Shown here in pieces: positions 1 to 9,611 of a stretch of 64,000 nt of DNA; the stretch's first letter is position 1; every line of letters begins with the position of its first letter. A program made the translations under genes and the position numbers. The DNA is from Clostridiales bacterium (lineage in GTDB: Bacteria; Bacillota; Clostridia; Oscillospirales; Oscillospiraceae): NCBI GenBank assembly GCA_025757645.1, contig CP107216.1, forward strand, positions 491,001-555,000. Direction: 5' to 3'. Under the pieces are notes generated by a model that was given only the letters and a program-made list of their open reading frames with translations, searched no databases and was not told the origin of the DNA.

Positions 1-285
1 GGCGTGCAGGAAGCCGTAGTTGCCCTCAAGCGCGCGCTCGAGGATCGCGCGGGAAAACTCGCAGCTGTTGTTGGCCATGTAGTAGGTGGCTAGCTCCATG
101 GACGTGGTGTGCGGCGCGCGCAGACGCACCGAGAAGCAGCTGCCCAGATTCAGCAGCACCTCCGGCGCGTGAAAGCAGGTATAGCCGATCGCCAGATCTC
201 CTTCTGCCTCGGCCTGGCGGACAAGTTCGTTGTGCGCGTCGTCCAGCAGGCGCTCAAAGTACATCAAATGCTTCAGTTCCTTCAT
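1..285 (-). CDS. 2-hydroxyacyl-CoA dehydratase subunit (HgdB-like), N-terminal part only
   Basis: The gene is cut by the window edge; only the first 95 codons are visible. The protein starts MKELKHLMYFERLL and resembles, residue for residue in many places, the start of the complete dehydratase subunit encoded at 27343-28542 (MRDLKHLIYFENLL, then an APEVLL versus IPEVLL stretch, VRLRAP, and LATYYM versus MATYYM). These proteins form a [4Fe-4S] enzyme that removes water from 2-hydroxyacyl-CoA thioesters in amino-acid fermentation. The ATG at 283-285 follows an AAGAAGGG ribosome site. A 31-bp palindrome at 323-353, matching one in the tetR promoter, lies upstream, so the neighbouring TetR protein probably controls it. 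The family call is firm by this comparison; the substrate cannot be told. Confidence 0.8.
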   Translation of the reverse strand, partial: MKELKHLMYFERLLDDAHNELVRQAEAEGDLAIGYTCFHAPEVLLNLGSCFSVRLRAPHTTSMELATYYMANNSCEFSRAILERALEGNYGFLHA

Positions 286-322
286 TGCGGCCCTTCTTTC
301 TTTGGATTTCTATCTTCCTTCT

Positions 323-353
323 CCGCTTATGTCAGCATCGCTGACATAAGCGG
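323..353. promoter_or_regulatory. Putative TetR operator, 31-bp perfect palindrome (site 1)
   Basis: Two 14-bp arms separated by ATC. The central 17 bp are TGTCAGCATCGCTGACA (330-346). The same core, TGTCAGY-N3-RCTGACA, occurs in the tetR promoter at 1052-1068 with exactly the same arm and spacer lengths. It lies 38 bp upstream of the dehydratase start codon. No strong sigma-A promoter is evident beside it. That it is an operator is inference from the shared core. Confidence 0.7.
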
Positions 354-355
354 GT

Positions 356-392
356 ATACACAAATCCCGATCGCTCGGGATCTGCTGTGTAT
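356..392 (-). terminator. Hairpin just downstream of tetR
   Basis: Nested inverted repeat: ATACACA (356-362) with TGTGTAT (386-392), and inside it ATCCCGA (364-370) with TCGGGAT (375-381). It starts a few bases past the tetR stop codon. No clear T-run follows on the minus strand, so it may be a weak terminator or only a structured spacer before the dehydratase promoter. Confidence 0.4.
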
Positions 393-396
393 GTGG

Positions 397-1029
397 TTAT
401 TTGCCGCTGAGTGCGCGCACGAACATCTGGCTCAGGTGGCGCATCCGGCTGTCGTAATCAAGCGCGCTCGCGCTCGGCGAGCCGCCGATAGACAGGCGCT
501 GCATGATGCCGAGGATCGCATCGTAGGAGTTGTAGTAGATCTCCCGCACGTCGACCTCCGGGCTGATCGAGCCGTCGGCAAGTCCCTTGCGGATCGCCTT
601 GGCCATCGGGCCGCTGGAGGTCTCAAACGGCTCGGGCGGCTGGTTTTTGATCTCGTGGAGTCTGCCCGCGGCATGCAGCGTCAACTCCGCGTCGAGCGTG
701 AAGCGCATGCCGTTCGGGTCGAGGCGGTAGAGCTGGGAATAGCAGACGAGGACGTTTTCCGCGTCCTGCAGGCCGGTCGTGCTGCCGTCGGATGCCGTGT
801 GGGACATCCGGTCGATGCGCTCGAGGATGCGCTTCCAGTAGAGCAGGGACGCGGCCAGGACCAGATCGGCCTTGGTCTCAAAGTAGCGAAAGGCCGACCG
901 CTCGGTGAGCCCGGAGCGCAGCGCGATATCTGCGACCTTGGTCTTTTCGATCCCGTTGGCCAGAAAACAGTCCAGCGCGACCTCCGTGACCAGCCGGATA
1001 TTCTTTTCTCTCTGCTCCTCGTGCGGCAA
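397..1029 (-). CDS. TetR/AcrR family transcriptional regulator
   Basis: 210 aa, the usual length for the family. The N-terminal half is a TetR DNA-binding domain: helices around residues 10-55 with the typical KTKVADIALRSGLTERSAFRYF recognition region. The C-terminal ligand domain is divergent and gives no clue to the ligand. The start is a TTG at 1027-1029, supported by AGGAGG nine bases upstream and by lack of a better ATG. Its promoter (1074-1102) is overlapped by palindrome site 2, so autorepression is likely, and site 1 lies between this gene and the dehydratase gene downstream on the same strand. The simplest reading is a repressor of itself and of that dehydratase operon. Confidence 0.88.
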   Translation of the reverse strand: MPHEEQREKNIRLVTEVALDCFLANGIEKTKVADIALRSGLTERSAFRYFETKADLVLAASLLYWKRILERIDRMSHTASDGSTTGLQDAENVLVCYSQLYRLDPNGMRFTLDAELTLHAAGRLHEIKNQPPEPFETSSGPMAKAIRKGLADGSISPEVDVREIYYNSYDAILGIMQRLSIGGSPSASALDYDSRMRHLSQMFVRALSGK

Positions 1030-1044
1030 GTGCGTTCGCCTCCT

Positions 1045-1075
1045 CTGCTCCTGTCAGTTACACTGACAGGAGCAG
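1045..1075. promoter_or_regulatory. Putative TetR operator, 31-bp perfect palindrome (site 2)
   Basis: 14-bp arms around TAC; central 17 bp TGTCAGTTACACTGACA (1052-1068). It touches the -10 element of the tetR promoter and covers the expected transcription start, the classic position for a repressor. Outer bases differ from site 1 although both are perfectly palindromic, which suggests selection for symmetry. Confidence 0.75.
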
Positions 1076-1102
1076 TGTACCGCGAAAAGCGGGGAATGTC
1101 AA
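1074..1102 (-). promoter_or_regulatory. Sigma-A promoter of tetR
   Basis: On the minus strand TTGACA (1097-1102), 17-bp spacer, TACACT (1074-1079). The operator begins inside the -10 element. Confidence 0.75.
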
Positions 1103-1132
1103 GCCCTTAACAGAACGCACAGAAAATAAAAA

Positions 1133-1167
1133 ATTACCGTTGTTGATATGGTATCAACAACGGTAAT
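1133..1167 (-). terminator. Strong hairpin terminator (minus strand), possibly the ancestral tRNA-fMet terminator
   Basis: 16-bp perfect arms ATTACCGTTGTTGATA / TATCAACAACGGTAAT with a 3-nt spacer. On the minus strand the hairpin is followed by a T-rich tract (TTTTTATTTT). No minus-strand gene now sits directly upstream, because the genes to its right run on the plus strand. It may be the terminator that followed the tRNA before the island inserted (inference). Confidence 0.6.
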
Positions 1168-1177
1168 GAATTTGGTG

Positions 1178-1197
1178 CGAGTGCTGATAACGGATTT
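1178..1197 (+). repeat. Left candidate end sequence of the island
   Basis: CGAGTGCTGATAACGGATTT. The inverted partner at 14320-14339 differs at two positions. Candidate half attachment site. Confidence 0.45.
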
Positions 1198-1330
1198 CAC
1201 AAAACAATGAATTAACCGGCAGAAACACACATATTTCATCTCGCACACGAATAGCTTCTTTAGAATTTTATTCGCACATTCGATTTTTACTAGCCTATCC
1301 GATACAATGATAACACAAGGAGGGCAGAAT

Positions 1331-1510
1331 ATGAAACAAAAATATCATCTTGCAATGGATGATGCAGAGCGGCGGCTTCTCATTGGAAGTCTGAATGATC
1401 TGCGCAGCAGGCTCATCGCAGAGGGCAGATATGCCGACGCTATTGACGAAGTGCTGCTGAAAATCATCTGTGCAAAGCACAAGAAGTTCAAGGTCGTATA
1501 CACGGGATGA
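1331..1510 (+). CDS. Small island protein of unknown function
   Basis: 59 aa starting MKQKYHLAMDDAERRLLIGS. The ATG at 1331 is preceded by AAGGAGG at the right distance. The short charged, helical sequence (MDDAERRLLIGSLNDLRSRLIAEGRY) is of the type found beside tnpV in Clostridia conjugative transposons. It ends 15 bases before the tnpV start, so the two are co-transcribed. No catalytic motif is visible and function is unknown. Confidence 0.7.
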   Translation: MKQKYHLAMDDAERRLLIGSLNDLRSRLIAEGRYADAIDEVLLKIICAKHKKFKVVYTG

Positions 1511-1525
1511 ATGGAGGGAAGCACA

Positions 1526-1894
1526 ATGACGGAGTTTGAAAAGTTGGGCGGCACATACCGACAGGTGGGTGATTATTTTCTGCCGAATCTCGAAATTGAT
1601 AATCAAGTCGACGTGCAAATCGGCGTTTGGGGACAGCGACATCGGCAGTATGTGAAGGAGCACCATCGGGTGAGATACTACAATCTGTTGACCACCGGGA
1701 TGCTGAACGATTATCTTGCCGAGATAGAGTCTCGGGCACAGGCGATGTTTGATATGCTTGTGAGGGAACTATCCGAAAAAGAAAACTTGACCGAAAAGCT
1801 CAAAGCAAGTGACCCGATGGAATGGGTCAGGCGGAGCAATAACCTCCGCAATCGAGCTACAGAAATCGTAAATGCAGAGGTCATTTTCGTGTGA
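1526..1894 (+). CDS. TnpV-like transposon-encoded protein
   Basis: 122 aa from MTEFEKLGGTYRQVGDYFLP. The pattern GGTYRQVGDYFLPNL, then GQRHRQYVKEHHRVRYYNLL and a C-terminal DPMEWVRRSNNLRNRATEIV, is characteristic of the TnpV family found in Tn4451-like and related integrative elements. Its biochemical role is not established. The ATG at 1526 follows GGAGGGAAGC; an in-frame ATG at 1511 has no ribosome site. A strong terminator follows at 1923-1964. Confidence 0.8.
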   Translation: MTEFEKLGGTYRQVGDYFLPNLEIDNQVDVQIGVWGQRHRQYVKEHHRVRYYNLLTTGMLNDYLAEIESRAQAMFDMLVRELSEKENLTEKLKASDPMEWVRRSNNLRNRATEIVNAEVIFV

Positions 1895-1922
1895 GCAGCA
1901 ACAAAATTTGATGAAAATCGGA

Positions 1923-1964
1923 GGCGCAGTCGGGTGCAAGTAAGCACCGACTGCGCCCCTTTTT
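1923..1964 (+). terminator. Rho-independent terminator after tnpV
   Basis: GGCGCAGTCGGGTGC pairs with GCACCGACTGCGCC (1944-1957, one bulged base), followed by a T-run. The stem base GAGGCGCAG recalls the hairpin at 9928-9969 on the other side of the restriction operon. The 168 bases after it, up to hsdR, hold nothing recognisable. Confidence 0.8.
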
Positions 1965-2132
1965 CGTTGCTCTGAAATAGGTCTGCATTATCTTAACGAG
2001 CAGACTGTTTGTACTCCTCCGGAGCTAAACAGTGCGTCGCCCGATGTCTGCGCCATCTGAGCGAGCAGTGCCTTTTTACTCCGTTCTGCCGAACTGCGCA
2101 AAAGGCCTCGTTAGGGACACCCTAAGACCCAT

Positions 2133-5100
2133 TTATCCGATGCCGAAGAATCGATCGAAGAAACCCTTCAGTTTATCAATGATGGTCTGCTTCTTTGCTG
2201 CACGGTTTCCACCGCCGAAGCGGGAGATTGGCGGCATCAGCCGGTCAATATCCGTGCCTGTCGTTTTGACAGAGCCGTCACGGAAGGCGCTCTCCATAAA
2301 GCGGCGAGTCTCGTCGTCTTTCAGGTTTTCCTCCTGAATGATTGCGACAAGCTGCCGTTCTTTTTCTTCGGCGACAAAGGTACGCCATTCCAGCATCACA
2401 TCTGATACATCGTTGATTCCAGCAATGAAGGTTTCGATCAACGCCTTCTTACTGCGCAGTTCAGGACTGGCGTCCACTGCTTTGCGGATCGTGATAAGCA
2501 CTTCCTTGTCATCGCAGTGTGAATCGTGGTATTTCTGTACCAGAAGCAGGATGTAGTCAATATTGATCTCGATCTGCTTGATTAGCTCGATTTCAAAAAC
2601 GATGTCATCGGTGATGTCCTCTTTTTCGCCGCCGGGCTTGCGGTTTTTCCATTCGTCCCGCAGATCCTGATAGCGTCCAAGATAATCCTGAAAATCCCGC
2701 TCGCTCAAAATTTCGCTTCCGGCAAACTCGTCGAACGAAGTCAGCAGGTTGCGCATACGCAAAATCGCACCGAACAAAACGATAAACTCCTTCTGCCGCT
2801 GTTCGCCGGTAATGCGTTCCTCTGTCAGCGGGAATTTCGTTGTCAATTCCTCAATCATATCTTGGTAGCCTGGGTGATATTTTCCGTCGGCATCCTCGTA
2901 GCCAAAGTAGTAATCCTTATAGCCACGCATCAGGACGATACCGCCCGCTTCCTTATCGCCAAACAGAGAAATTGCATCGTCGGTACGCTTTTGCAGATTG
3001 CGGAAGCAAACGATGTTGCCGAACACCTTGATGGAATTGAGAATCCGGTTGGTGCGGGAATATGCTTGAATCAGCCCGTGCATTTTCAGGTTTTTATCCA
3101 CCCACAGCGTATTCAGCGTCGTGGCGTCGAAGCCGGTCAGGAACATATTGACCACGATCAGCAGGTCAAGTTCCTTGTTCTTCATCCGCAGGGAAACATC
3201 CTTATAGTAATTCTGGAATTTGTCCCCGTCTGTGGAATAGTTGGTGTGGAACATCCCGTTATAGTCACGGATGGCCGCATCCAGAAAATCACGGGAACTT
3301 TGGTCAAGTGCGGAGGTATCCTCCGGATTCTCCTCGTCAAGAATACCATCTGTTTCTTCCTCATTCGCTCCATAGCTGTAAATGACGGCAACCTTCAGCC
3401 GCTTCTGCGGATTTTCCGCCATTTGCCTCTGAAACTCGGCGTAGTAGAGCTTTGCAGCATCCACGCTGGACACGGCAAAGATGGAGTTGAACCCGCTGAC
3501 CCGCTGCTTCTGCTTGATTTCCTCGATCTGCTGCTTGCTGCCGGCAGAGGCAACCTCGGCGATATTCTGCAATACGCTGTATGTATAGGTTTTATCACCC
3601 CGGTAGGTCTTCTGGTCAAAATGCGTCAGAATGTAATCTGTGACCAGTCGGATGCGTTCCGGGGCAAGAAACGCCTTTTCCCGGTTGATGTCCCAAACTT
3701 CCTTGTCGTCAATATCCGGCTCGGCGTCCATTGTCTTGATGTAGTCCACCCGGAAGGGCAGCACGTTTTTGTCGTTAATGGCGTCCACAATGGTATAGGC
3801 GTGAAGCTGGTCGCCGAACGCTTGCGCTGTTGTGCGAAGCGTAGGGTTCTTGCTTACGCCTGCATTGACTGCAAAGATGGGCGTTCCGGTAAAGCCAAAG
3901 AGGTTGTACTTCTTGAAATACTTCGTAATGGCTTGATGCATATCCCCGAACTGACTCCGGTGGCACTCATCAAAAATGATAACAACTCGCTTATCAAAAA
4001 CGCTGTGTCCGGCGTTCTTTTTGATGAAAGTTGCCAGCTTCTGGATGGTGGTAATGATGATCTTGGCGTTGTCATCTTCCAACTGACGCTTCAGCACCGC
4101 TGTAGAGGTGTTGCTGTTGGCAGCGCCCTTTTCAAAGCGGTCATATTCCTTCATCGTTTGATAGTCCAGATCCTTGCGGTCCACGACAAAAAGCACCTTG
4201 TCGATGTAATCCAGTTTCGTGGCAAGCTGCGCCGTCTTGAAAGAGGTCAGTGTTTTGCCGCTACCGGTGGTGTGCCAGATGTACCCGCCGCCTGCTACGG
4301 TGCCGTATTTTTTATAATTGTTGGCGATCTCAATGCGGTTCAAAATGCGCTCGGTGGCGACGATTTGATATGGCCGCATCACCAGCAGCATATTTTCCGC
4401 CGTGAACACGCAGTAGCGGGTAAGGATATTCAGAATGGTGTGCTTGCAGAAAAAGGTCTTGGTAAAGTCCACGAGATCGGGGATAATGCGGTTGTTCGCA
4501 TCCGCCCAGAACGAAGTGAACTCAAAGCTATTGCTGGTTTTGGACTTCTTGGCTTTCTGCGCTTTGGTATCCTTGATATGGTTGAAACGGGTGGTATTGG
4601 AATAATACTTCGTATTTGTGCCGTTGGAGATCACGAAAATCTGCACAAACTCGTAAAGCCCGCTGGATGCCCAGAAGCTATCCCGCTGATAGCGGTCGAT
4701 CTGATTGAAGGCTTCCCGAATGGGAACGCCCCGGCGCTTCAGCTCGATATGGATCAGCGGCAGACCGTTGACCAGCACTGTCACATCATAGCGGTTATTG
4801 TGGGCAGCGCCTTCCTCGGCAGAGATGGCATACTGATTGATGACCTGCAGGCTGTTGTTGTGTATGCACTTCTTGTCAATGAGCTGGATATTTTTGCTTT
4901 CCCCGTTATCCCGGCGGAGCACCTGCACATAGTCCTCCTGAATCAGCCGGGTCTTTTCGAGAATGCCGGAGTTTGTGTTTGCCAGCACCTCGTCCCAGAA
5001 ACGCTTCCATTCGCCGTCCGTAAAGCGATAGTTATTCAGCTTTTCCAGCTGCGTCCGCAGATTGGCAATCAGGTCAGCCTCTTTATGGATGGTCAGGCGC

Positions 5101-5246
5101 TCATAGCCCAGCTCGCAAAGCAGACGGATAAACTCCTTTTCCAAGTCTGCTTCGCTCTGATAAGCCTCCGAGCGCTTCGACTGCGGCTTGTATTCGGTGA
5201 CAACAGTGCTTTCGCTGCTTTGAGCAACTATATTGAAATAGCTCAC
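2133..5246 (-). CDS. hsdR: Type I restriction enzyme, R subunit
   Basis: 1037 aa, normal length. It is the DNA translocase and nuclease of the HsdRMS complex, cutting unmodified DNA away from the target site. The N-terminal PD-(D/E)xK nuclease core is visible near residues 153-172 (RYDVTVLVNGLPLIHIELKRR). The SF2 motor follows: Walker A HTTGSGKT near residue 330, DECH box (FDECHRSQFGD) near 424, FTGTP near 453, and a helicase C lobe with MFLTGFD. The start is GTG (5244-5246) with GGAGGTG nine bases upstream; it overlaps the stop of the preceding gene as GTGA, so the subunits are translationally coupled. It is the last gene of the operon. All key motifs look intact. Confidence 0.95.
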   Translation of the reverse strand: MSYFNIVAQSSESTVVTEYKPQSKRSEAYQSEADLEKEFIRLLCELGYERLTIHKEADLIANLRTQLEKLNNYRFTDGEWKRFWDEVLANTNSGILEKTRLIQEDYVQVLRRDNGESKNIQLIDKKCIHNNSLQVINQYAISAEEGAAHNNRYDVTVLVNGLPLIHIELKRRGVPIREAFNQIDRYQRDSFWASSGLYEFVQIFVISNGTNTKYYSNTTRFNHIKDTKAQKAKKSKTSNSFEFTSFWADANNRIIPDLVDFTKTFFCKHTILNILTRYCVFTAENMLLVMRPYQIVATERILNRIEIANNYKKYGTVAGGGYIWHTTGSGKTLTSFKTAQLATKLDYIDKVLFVVDRKDLDYQTMKEYDRFEKGAANSNTSTAVLKRQLEDDNAKIIITTIQKLATFIKKNAGHSVFDKRVVIIFDECHRSQFGDMHQAITKYFKKYNLFGFTGTPIFAVNAGVSKNPTLRTTAQAFGDQLHAYTIVDAINDKNVLPFRVDYIKTMDAEPDIDDKEVWDINREKAFLAPERIRLVTDYILTHFDQKTYRGDKTYTYSVLQNIAEVASAGSKQQIEEIKQKQRVSGFNSIFAVSSVDAAKLYYAEFQRQMAENPQKRLKVAVIYSYGANEEETDGILDEENPEDTSALDQSSRDFLDAAIRDYNGMFHTNYSTDGDKFQNYYKDVSLRMKNKELDLLIVVNMFLTGFDATTLNTLWVDKNLKMHGLIQAYSRTNRILNSIKVFGNIVCFRNLQKRTDDAISLFGDKEAGGIVLMRGYKDYYFGYEDADGKYHPGYQDMIEELTTKFPLTEERITGEQRQKEFIVLFGAILRMRNLLTSFDEFAGSEILSERDFQDYLGRYQDLRDEWKNRKPGGEKEDITDDIVFEIELIKQIEINIDYILLLVQKYHDSHCDDKEVLITIRKAVDASPELRSKKALIETFIAGINDVSDVMLEWRTFVAEEKERQLVAIIQEENLKDDETRRFMESAFRDGSVKTTGTDIDRLMPPISRFGGGNRAAKKQTIIDKLKGFFDRFFGIG

Positions 5247-6034
5247 TTATCGTCACCTCCGCTTGTAATGTTGATTATACTATCCAAGAATACCAATTGA
5301 TCAATCCAAAGCAATATTTTCAAAAAATCATATCGACTATATGTTTTATGTGTTCTTCCATGGAGAAGCCAATGCCTGTTCAGTTCGTTGGGTTCGTCCC
5401 TGGTAAAATCAGAAAAGCCGAATACAGAATTCGAGAGGTTGTCACCCAAAGAGTCAAACTGCAAGTGTATGAAAAATGTCCGACGATCGATGGTGTCCAG
5501 TTCAATTTTATCCGCCATTTTTTGTTCAATGGATTTTATCCGTTTCTCAAAACTGGTGGTCTTCTTCATAGTCGAAATATCTGCCATTAGTCCGTCTGCA
5601 ATCGCAAACAGTCCGATACAAGCAAGATGATACTGTTGCCGGCTGTATGTATCGGTGATTTGTAAAAACAAATTCTGATAATCTCGTAAACATTCAGCCT
5701 TGTCGCACCGATTCATCACAATATCAATATGATGAGTATCTGTGCCAAAGTAATAATCCTCTACCAGCGTATCAATATTATCAGAATTGCAAATTGCTTC
5801 TGCAAAATCGATGGAAATATCATCAGAAAACATAATTTGGCGCTGAGCCATCTTTTCTATTGCAGAACAACAAGTGCTAAAATTCGAAAAACTGATTATA
5901 AAGTTTCTGATGGTTTCTTCGTTGTCACGATACCATTCACCAGCTTTTTTGAAAACAGCTACTGCGCCTTGCATGAAGGTGGCAATGCCATTCAATATGG
6001 GAAGAACATATCCATTATTCTCTTCGCTTGGCAT
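5243..6034 (-). CDS. Unknown R-M-associated protein, possible HEPN-like
   Basis: 263 aa, starting MPSEENNGYVLPIL. The ATG at 6034 has GGAAGGGAG eight bases upstream; an upstream ATG at 6070 lies inside hsdS without a ribosome site. I do not recognise the family. It is largely helical and soluble, with no signal or membrane segment. Near the C-terminus it has NELNRHWLLHGRTH, giving an R-x4-H arrangement (Arg220-His225) followed by helices (FLKILLWIDQLVFL). R-x4-6-H is the signature of HEPN ribonucleases, common in defence islands, but many unrelated proteins contain it. It sits between hsdS and hsdR in one operon, so it may modulate the restriction complex or be a separate abortive-infection effector (inference). 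Confidence 0.6.
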   Translation of the reverse strand: MPSEENNGYVLPILNGIATFMQGAVAVFKKAGEWYRDNEETIRNFIISFSNFSTCCSAIEKMAQRQIMFSDDISIDFAEAICNSDNIDTLVEDYYFGTDTHHIDIVMNRCDKAECLRDYQNLFLQITDTYSRQQYHLACIGLFAIADGLMADISTMKKTTSFEKRIKSIEQKMADKIELDTIDRRTFFIHLQFDSLGDNLSNSVFGFSDFTRDEPNELNRHWLLHGRTHKTYSRYDFLKILLWIDQLVFLDSIINITSGGDDK

Positions 6035-6050
6035 CAATAGCGCTCCCTTC

Positions 6051-7354
<1,304 letters not shown>

Positions 7355-7358
<4 letters not shown>

Positions 7359-8035
7359 TGTATGCCCACCTTCTTTTTCGTCAGATTTTTCAACCTTGAA
7401 TCAAGCGCATACAACCGTTTAATTTGCGACTCTGCTACATAATATAAATCCGAAAAATTTGCTCTTATGTACTTGAAGTATCTCATCTTATCCAGCCTTT
7501 GAGAATAAACATACAGAATAAAATCTGACTGAATGCCTTGAGCATTTTCTTTCAACCCGTCAAGATTTAATAAAAGCCAGTCATTTAAATTCGAGCAGGT
7601 TTCTGTAAGCTTTGATGTGCGGTTTCTAACATCGACACAAATTAAATCGCCGTCCATGCCATACGCCTTATGATGAGTGGTGTTCAATGGATGTGCAACG
7701 ACAAATGAGCGGATAGCCTTAAAATACTTTTTTGCTTGTTTGCAATCCGCATCGACTTCCAGATTAAGATAATCTATAACTTCCTTCTTCAAGATTGTAT
7801 GGATTGAATCGACAGCTTCGCAAACCCAATCAACCAAAGCGATAATATATACAACCTCTTTCATTGATGGAGTTTGTAGATTGTAAATTTCTGCATTCAA
7901 ATCCTGAATACAAAAATTCACCTTTTGGAGATAATCACAGCTCAGATAGAAATTATCTTTGTCACCCCAAATCCAATGCTTGTGTATGCCGTGATTCAAC
8001 CCATTGAGGCTCCTTAATTCTGCTATATTGCTCAT
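7355..8035 (-). CDS. Unknown R-M-associated protein, possible HEPN-like
   Basis: 226 aa, encoded between hsdM and hsdS with 4-base ATGA overlaps at both ends, so it is tightly coupled to the methylase and specificity subunits. No family is recognised with certainty. The protein is alpha-helical; it contains FKAIRSFVVAHPLNTTHH, an R-x5-H arrangement (Arg109-His115) typical of HEPN-fold helices. It also has many aromatic residues and no membrane segment or signal peptide. It might be a HEPN RNase toxin, or a structural or regulatory factor of the complex. Similar genes are often seen inside type I loci of gut Clostridia, but their role is not established. Confidence 0.6.
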
Positions 8036-9606
8036 CCCTCAATCTCCCCAATAATTCGATCAATTTCCTCTCTCAATTTCTGTTCTCGTGCGACAATTTC
8101 AGCGATCTCGGCGTTCAGCTTCACGATGTCGATCTTCTCACGGGTATCCTCCTGCTCCACATAGGTAGAAACAGAGAGATTATAATTGTTCTGTTTGCTG
8201 CCGACCTCGTCGTTCGGCACAAGGCGGGCAAAATGCTGTTCGTCCTTACGCTCTGCCACGGTGGATACGATGCGCCGGATATTGTCCTCGGAGAGCCGGT
8301 TGTTCTTCGTAACCTTCACAAACTCCTTGGAGGCATCCACAAACAGAACGGCGTTGTCCGTCTTGTTCTTTTTCAGCAGCATAATATCCACGGAGATCGT
8401 GACATTTAAGAACAGGTTGGAGGGCAGCTGAATGATAGCGTCCACAAAGTTGTTATCCACCAGATACTTGCGGATCTTCTGTTCGGCCCCGCCACGGTAC
8501 ATAATGCCGGGGAAGCAAACGATGGCCGCTGCACCGTTGGAAGCCAGCCACGAAAGGCTGTGCATAATAAACGCCATATCGCCCTTGGAAGCGGGAGCCA
8601 GCACTCCGGCAGGCGAAAAGCGCGGGTCATTGATAAGCAGCGGGTTCTTATCGCCCTCCCACGGCACGGAAAACGGCGGATTGGATACGATCAGCTCAAA
8701 GGGCTGGTCGTCCCAATGCTGCGGGCTAAGCAAAGTGTCCTCCCTGACAATGCTGAACTTATCGAACTCGATGTTATGCAGGAACATATTGATGCGGCAG
8801 AGGTTGTAAGTGGTCAGGTCGATCTCCTGACCGTAGAAGCCTCGCTCGATATTATCCTTGCCCAGCACTTTTTCCACCTTCAGCAGCAGAGAACCGGAGC
8901 CGCAGGCTGGATCATAGACCTTGTTGATTTTCGTTTTGCCAATGGTGCCGAGGCGGGCCAGCAGCTCCGAAACATCGGCGGGAGTGAAATACTGACCGCC
9001 CTTTTTACCGGCATTGGCGGCGTACATTCCCATCAGATATTCGTAGGCATCACCAAACAGGTCTGGATTGATGCCATCGGTGGAGAACAGCGGCATCTGC
9101 GCCACACCGTTCAGCAGCTCCACCAGCACTTTGTTGCGCTTGGCGACGGTCTCACCGATGGCCTTGCTGTTCACATCGAAATCGTCAAACAGACCTGCAA
9201 AATCATTCTCAGCGTCTCCGCTGGCGGCACTGCTCTCAATGTGGTTGAATACACGCTCCAGCGTCTCGTTCAGGTTGTCGTCCTTGTCCGCCCGGGCGAG
9301 GACATTGCAGAACAATTCGGAGGGCAGAATGAAGAAGCCCTTTTCCTGCACCAGTCCCTCACGGGCAGTCTCCGCCTCGGCGTCCGGCATTTTGGCGTAG
9401 TCAAAGTCCTTGTTCCCGGCGGCGTACTCGCCCTCGTTGATATAGGCGGTGAAGTTCTCCGAAATATAGCGGTAAAACATCGTGCCCAGCACATAAGATT
9501 TGAAGTCCCACTCCGCCACATGACCTGCGTGAACAAGGTCGGTGGCGATTTTATAGATGCGGCGGAACAGCTCGTCCCGCTCTTGATCTTTCTTTACATC
9601 AGCCAT
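8032..9606 (-). CDS. hsdM: Type I R-M methyltransferase subunit
   Basis: 524 aa. It methylates adenine N6 in the sequence selected by HsdS, protecting host DNA, and is required for restriction. An N-terminal helical HsdM domain (LFRRIYKIATDLVHAGH ... FKSYVLGTMFYRYISE) precedes the N6-adenine methylase fold. The AdoMet-binding motif I DPACGSGSLLLK is near residue 232 and the catalytic NPPF motif (IVSNPPFSVPW) near residue 310. The start at 9606 (MADVKKDQ) has AAAAGGAG upstream; an in-frame ATG at 9633 would overlap the XRE gene. It lies directly after the XRE regulator and overlaps the next gene by four bases. Confidence 0.96.
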   Translation of the reverse strand: MADVKKDQERDELFRRIYKIATDLVHAGHVAEWDFKSYVLGTMFYRYISENFTAYINEGEYAAGNKDFDYAKMPDAEAETAREGLVQEKGFFILPSELFCNVLARADKDDNLNETLERVFNHIESSAASGDAENDFAGLFDDFDVNSKAIGETVAKRNKVLVELLNGVAQMPLFSTDGINPDLFGDAYEYLMGMYAANAGKKGGQYFTPADVSELLARLGTIGKTKINKVYDPACGSGSLLLKVEKVLGKDNIERGFYGQEIDLTTYNLCRINMFLHNIEFDKFSIVREDTLLSPQHWDDQPFELIVSNPPFSVPWEGDKNPLLINDPRFSPAGVLAPASKGDMAFIMHSLSWLASNGAAAIVCFPGIMYRGGAEQKIRKYLVDNNFVDAIIQLPSNLFLNVTISVDIMLLKKNKTDNAVLFVDASKEFVKVTKNNRLSEDNIRRIVSTVAERKDEQHFARLVPNDEVGSKQNNYNLSVSTYVEQEDTREKIDIVKLNAEIAEIVAREQKLREEIDRIIGEIEG

Positions 9607-9611
9607 TGTAA

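Noticed and set aside
2862..5300. 812-codon plus-strand frame opposite hsdR
   Set aside because: The minus strand encodes all HsdR motifs in order; the plus-strand product has no recognisable domain and no ribosome site.
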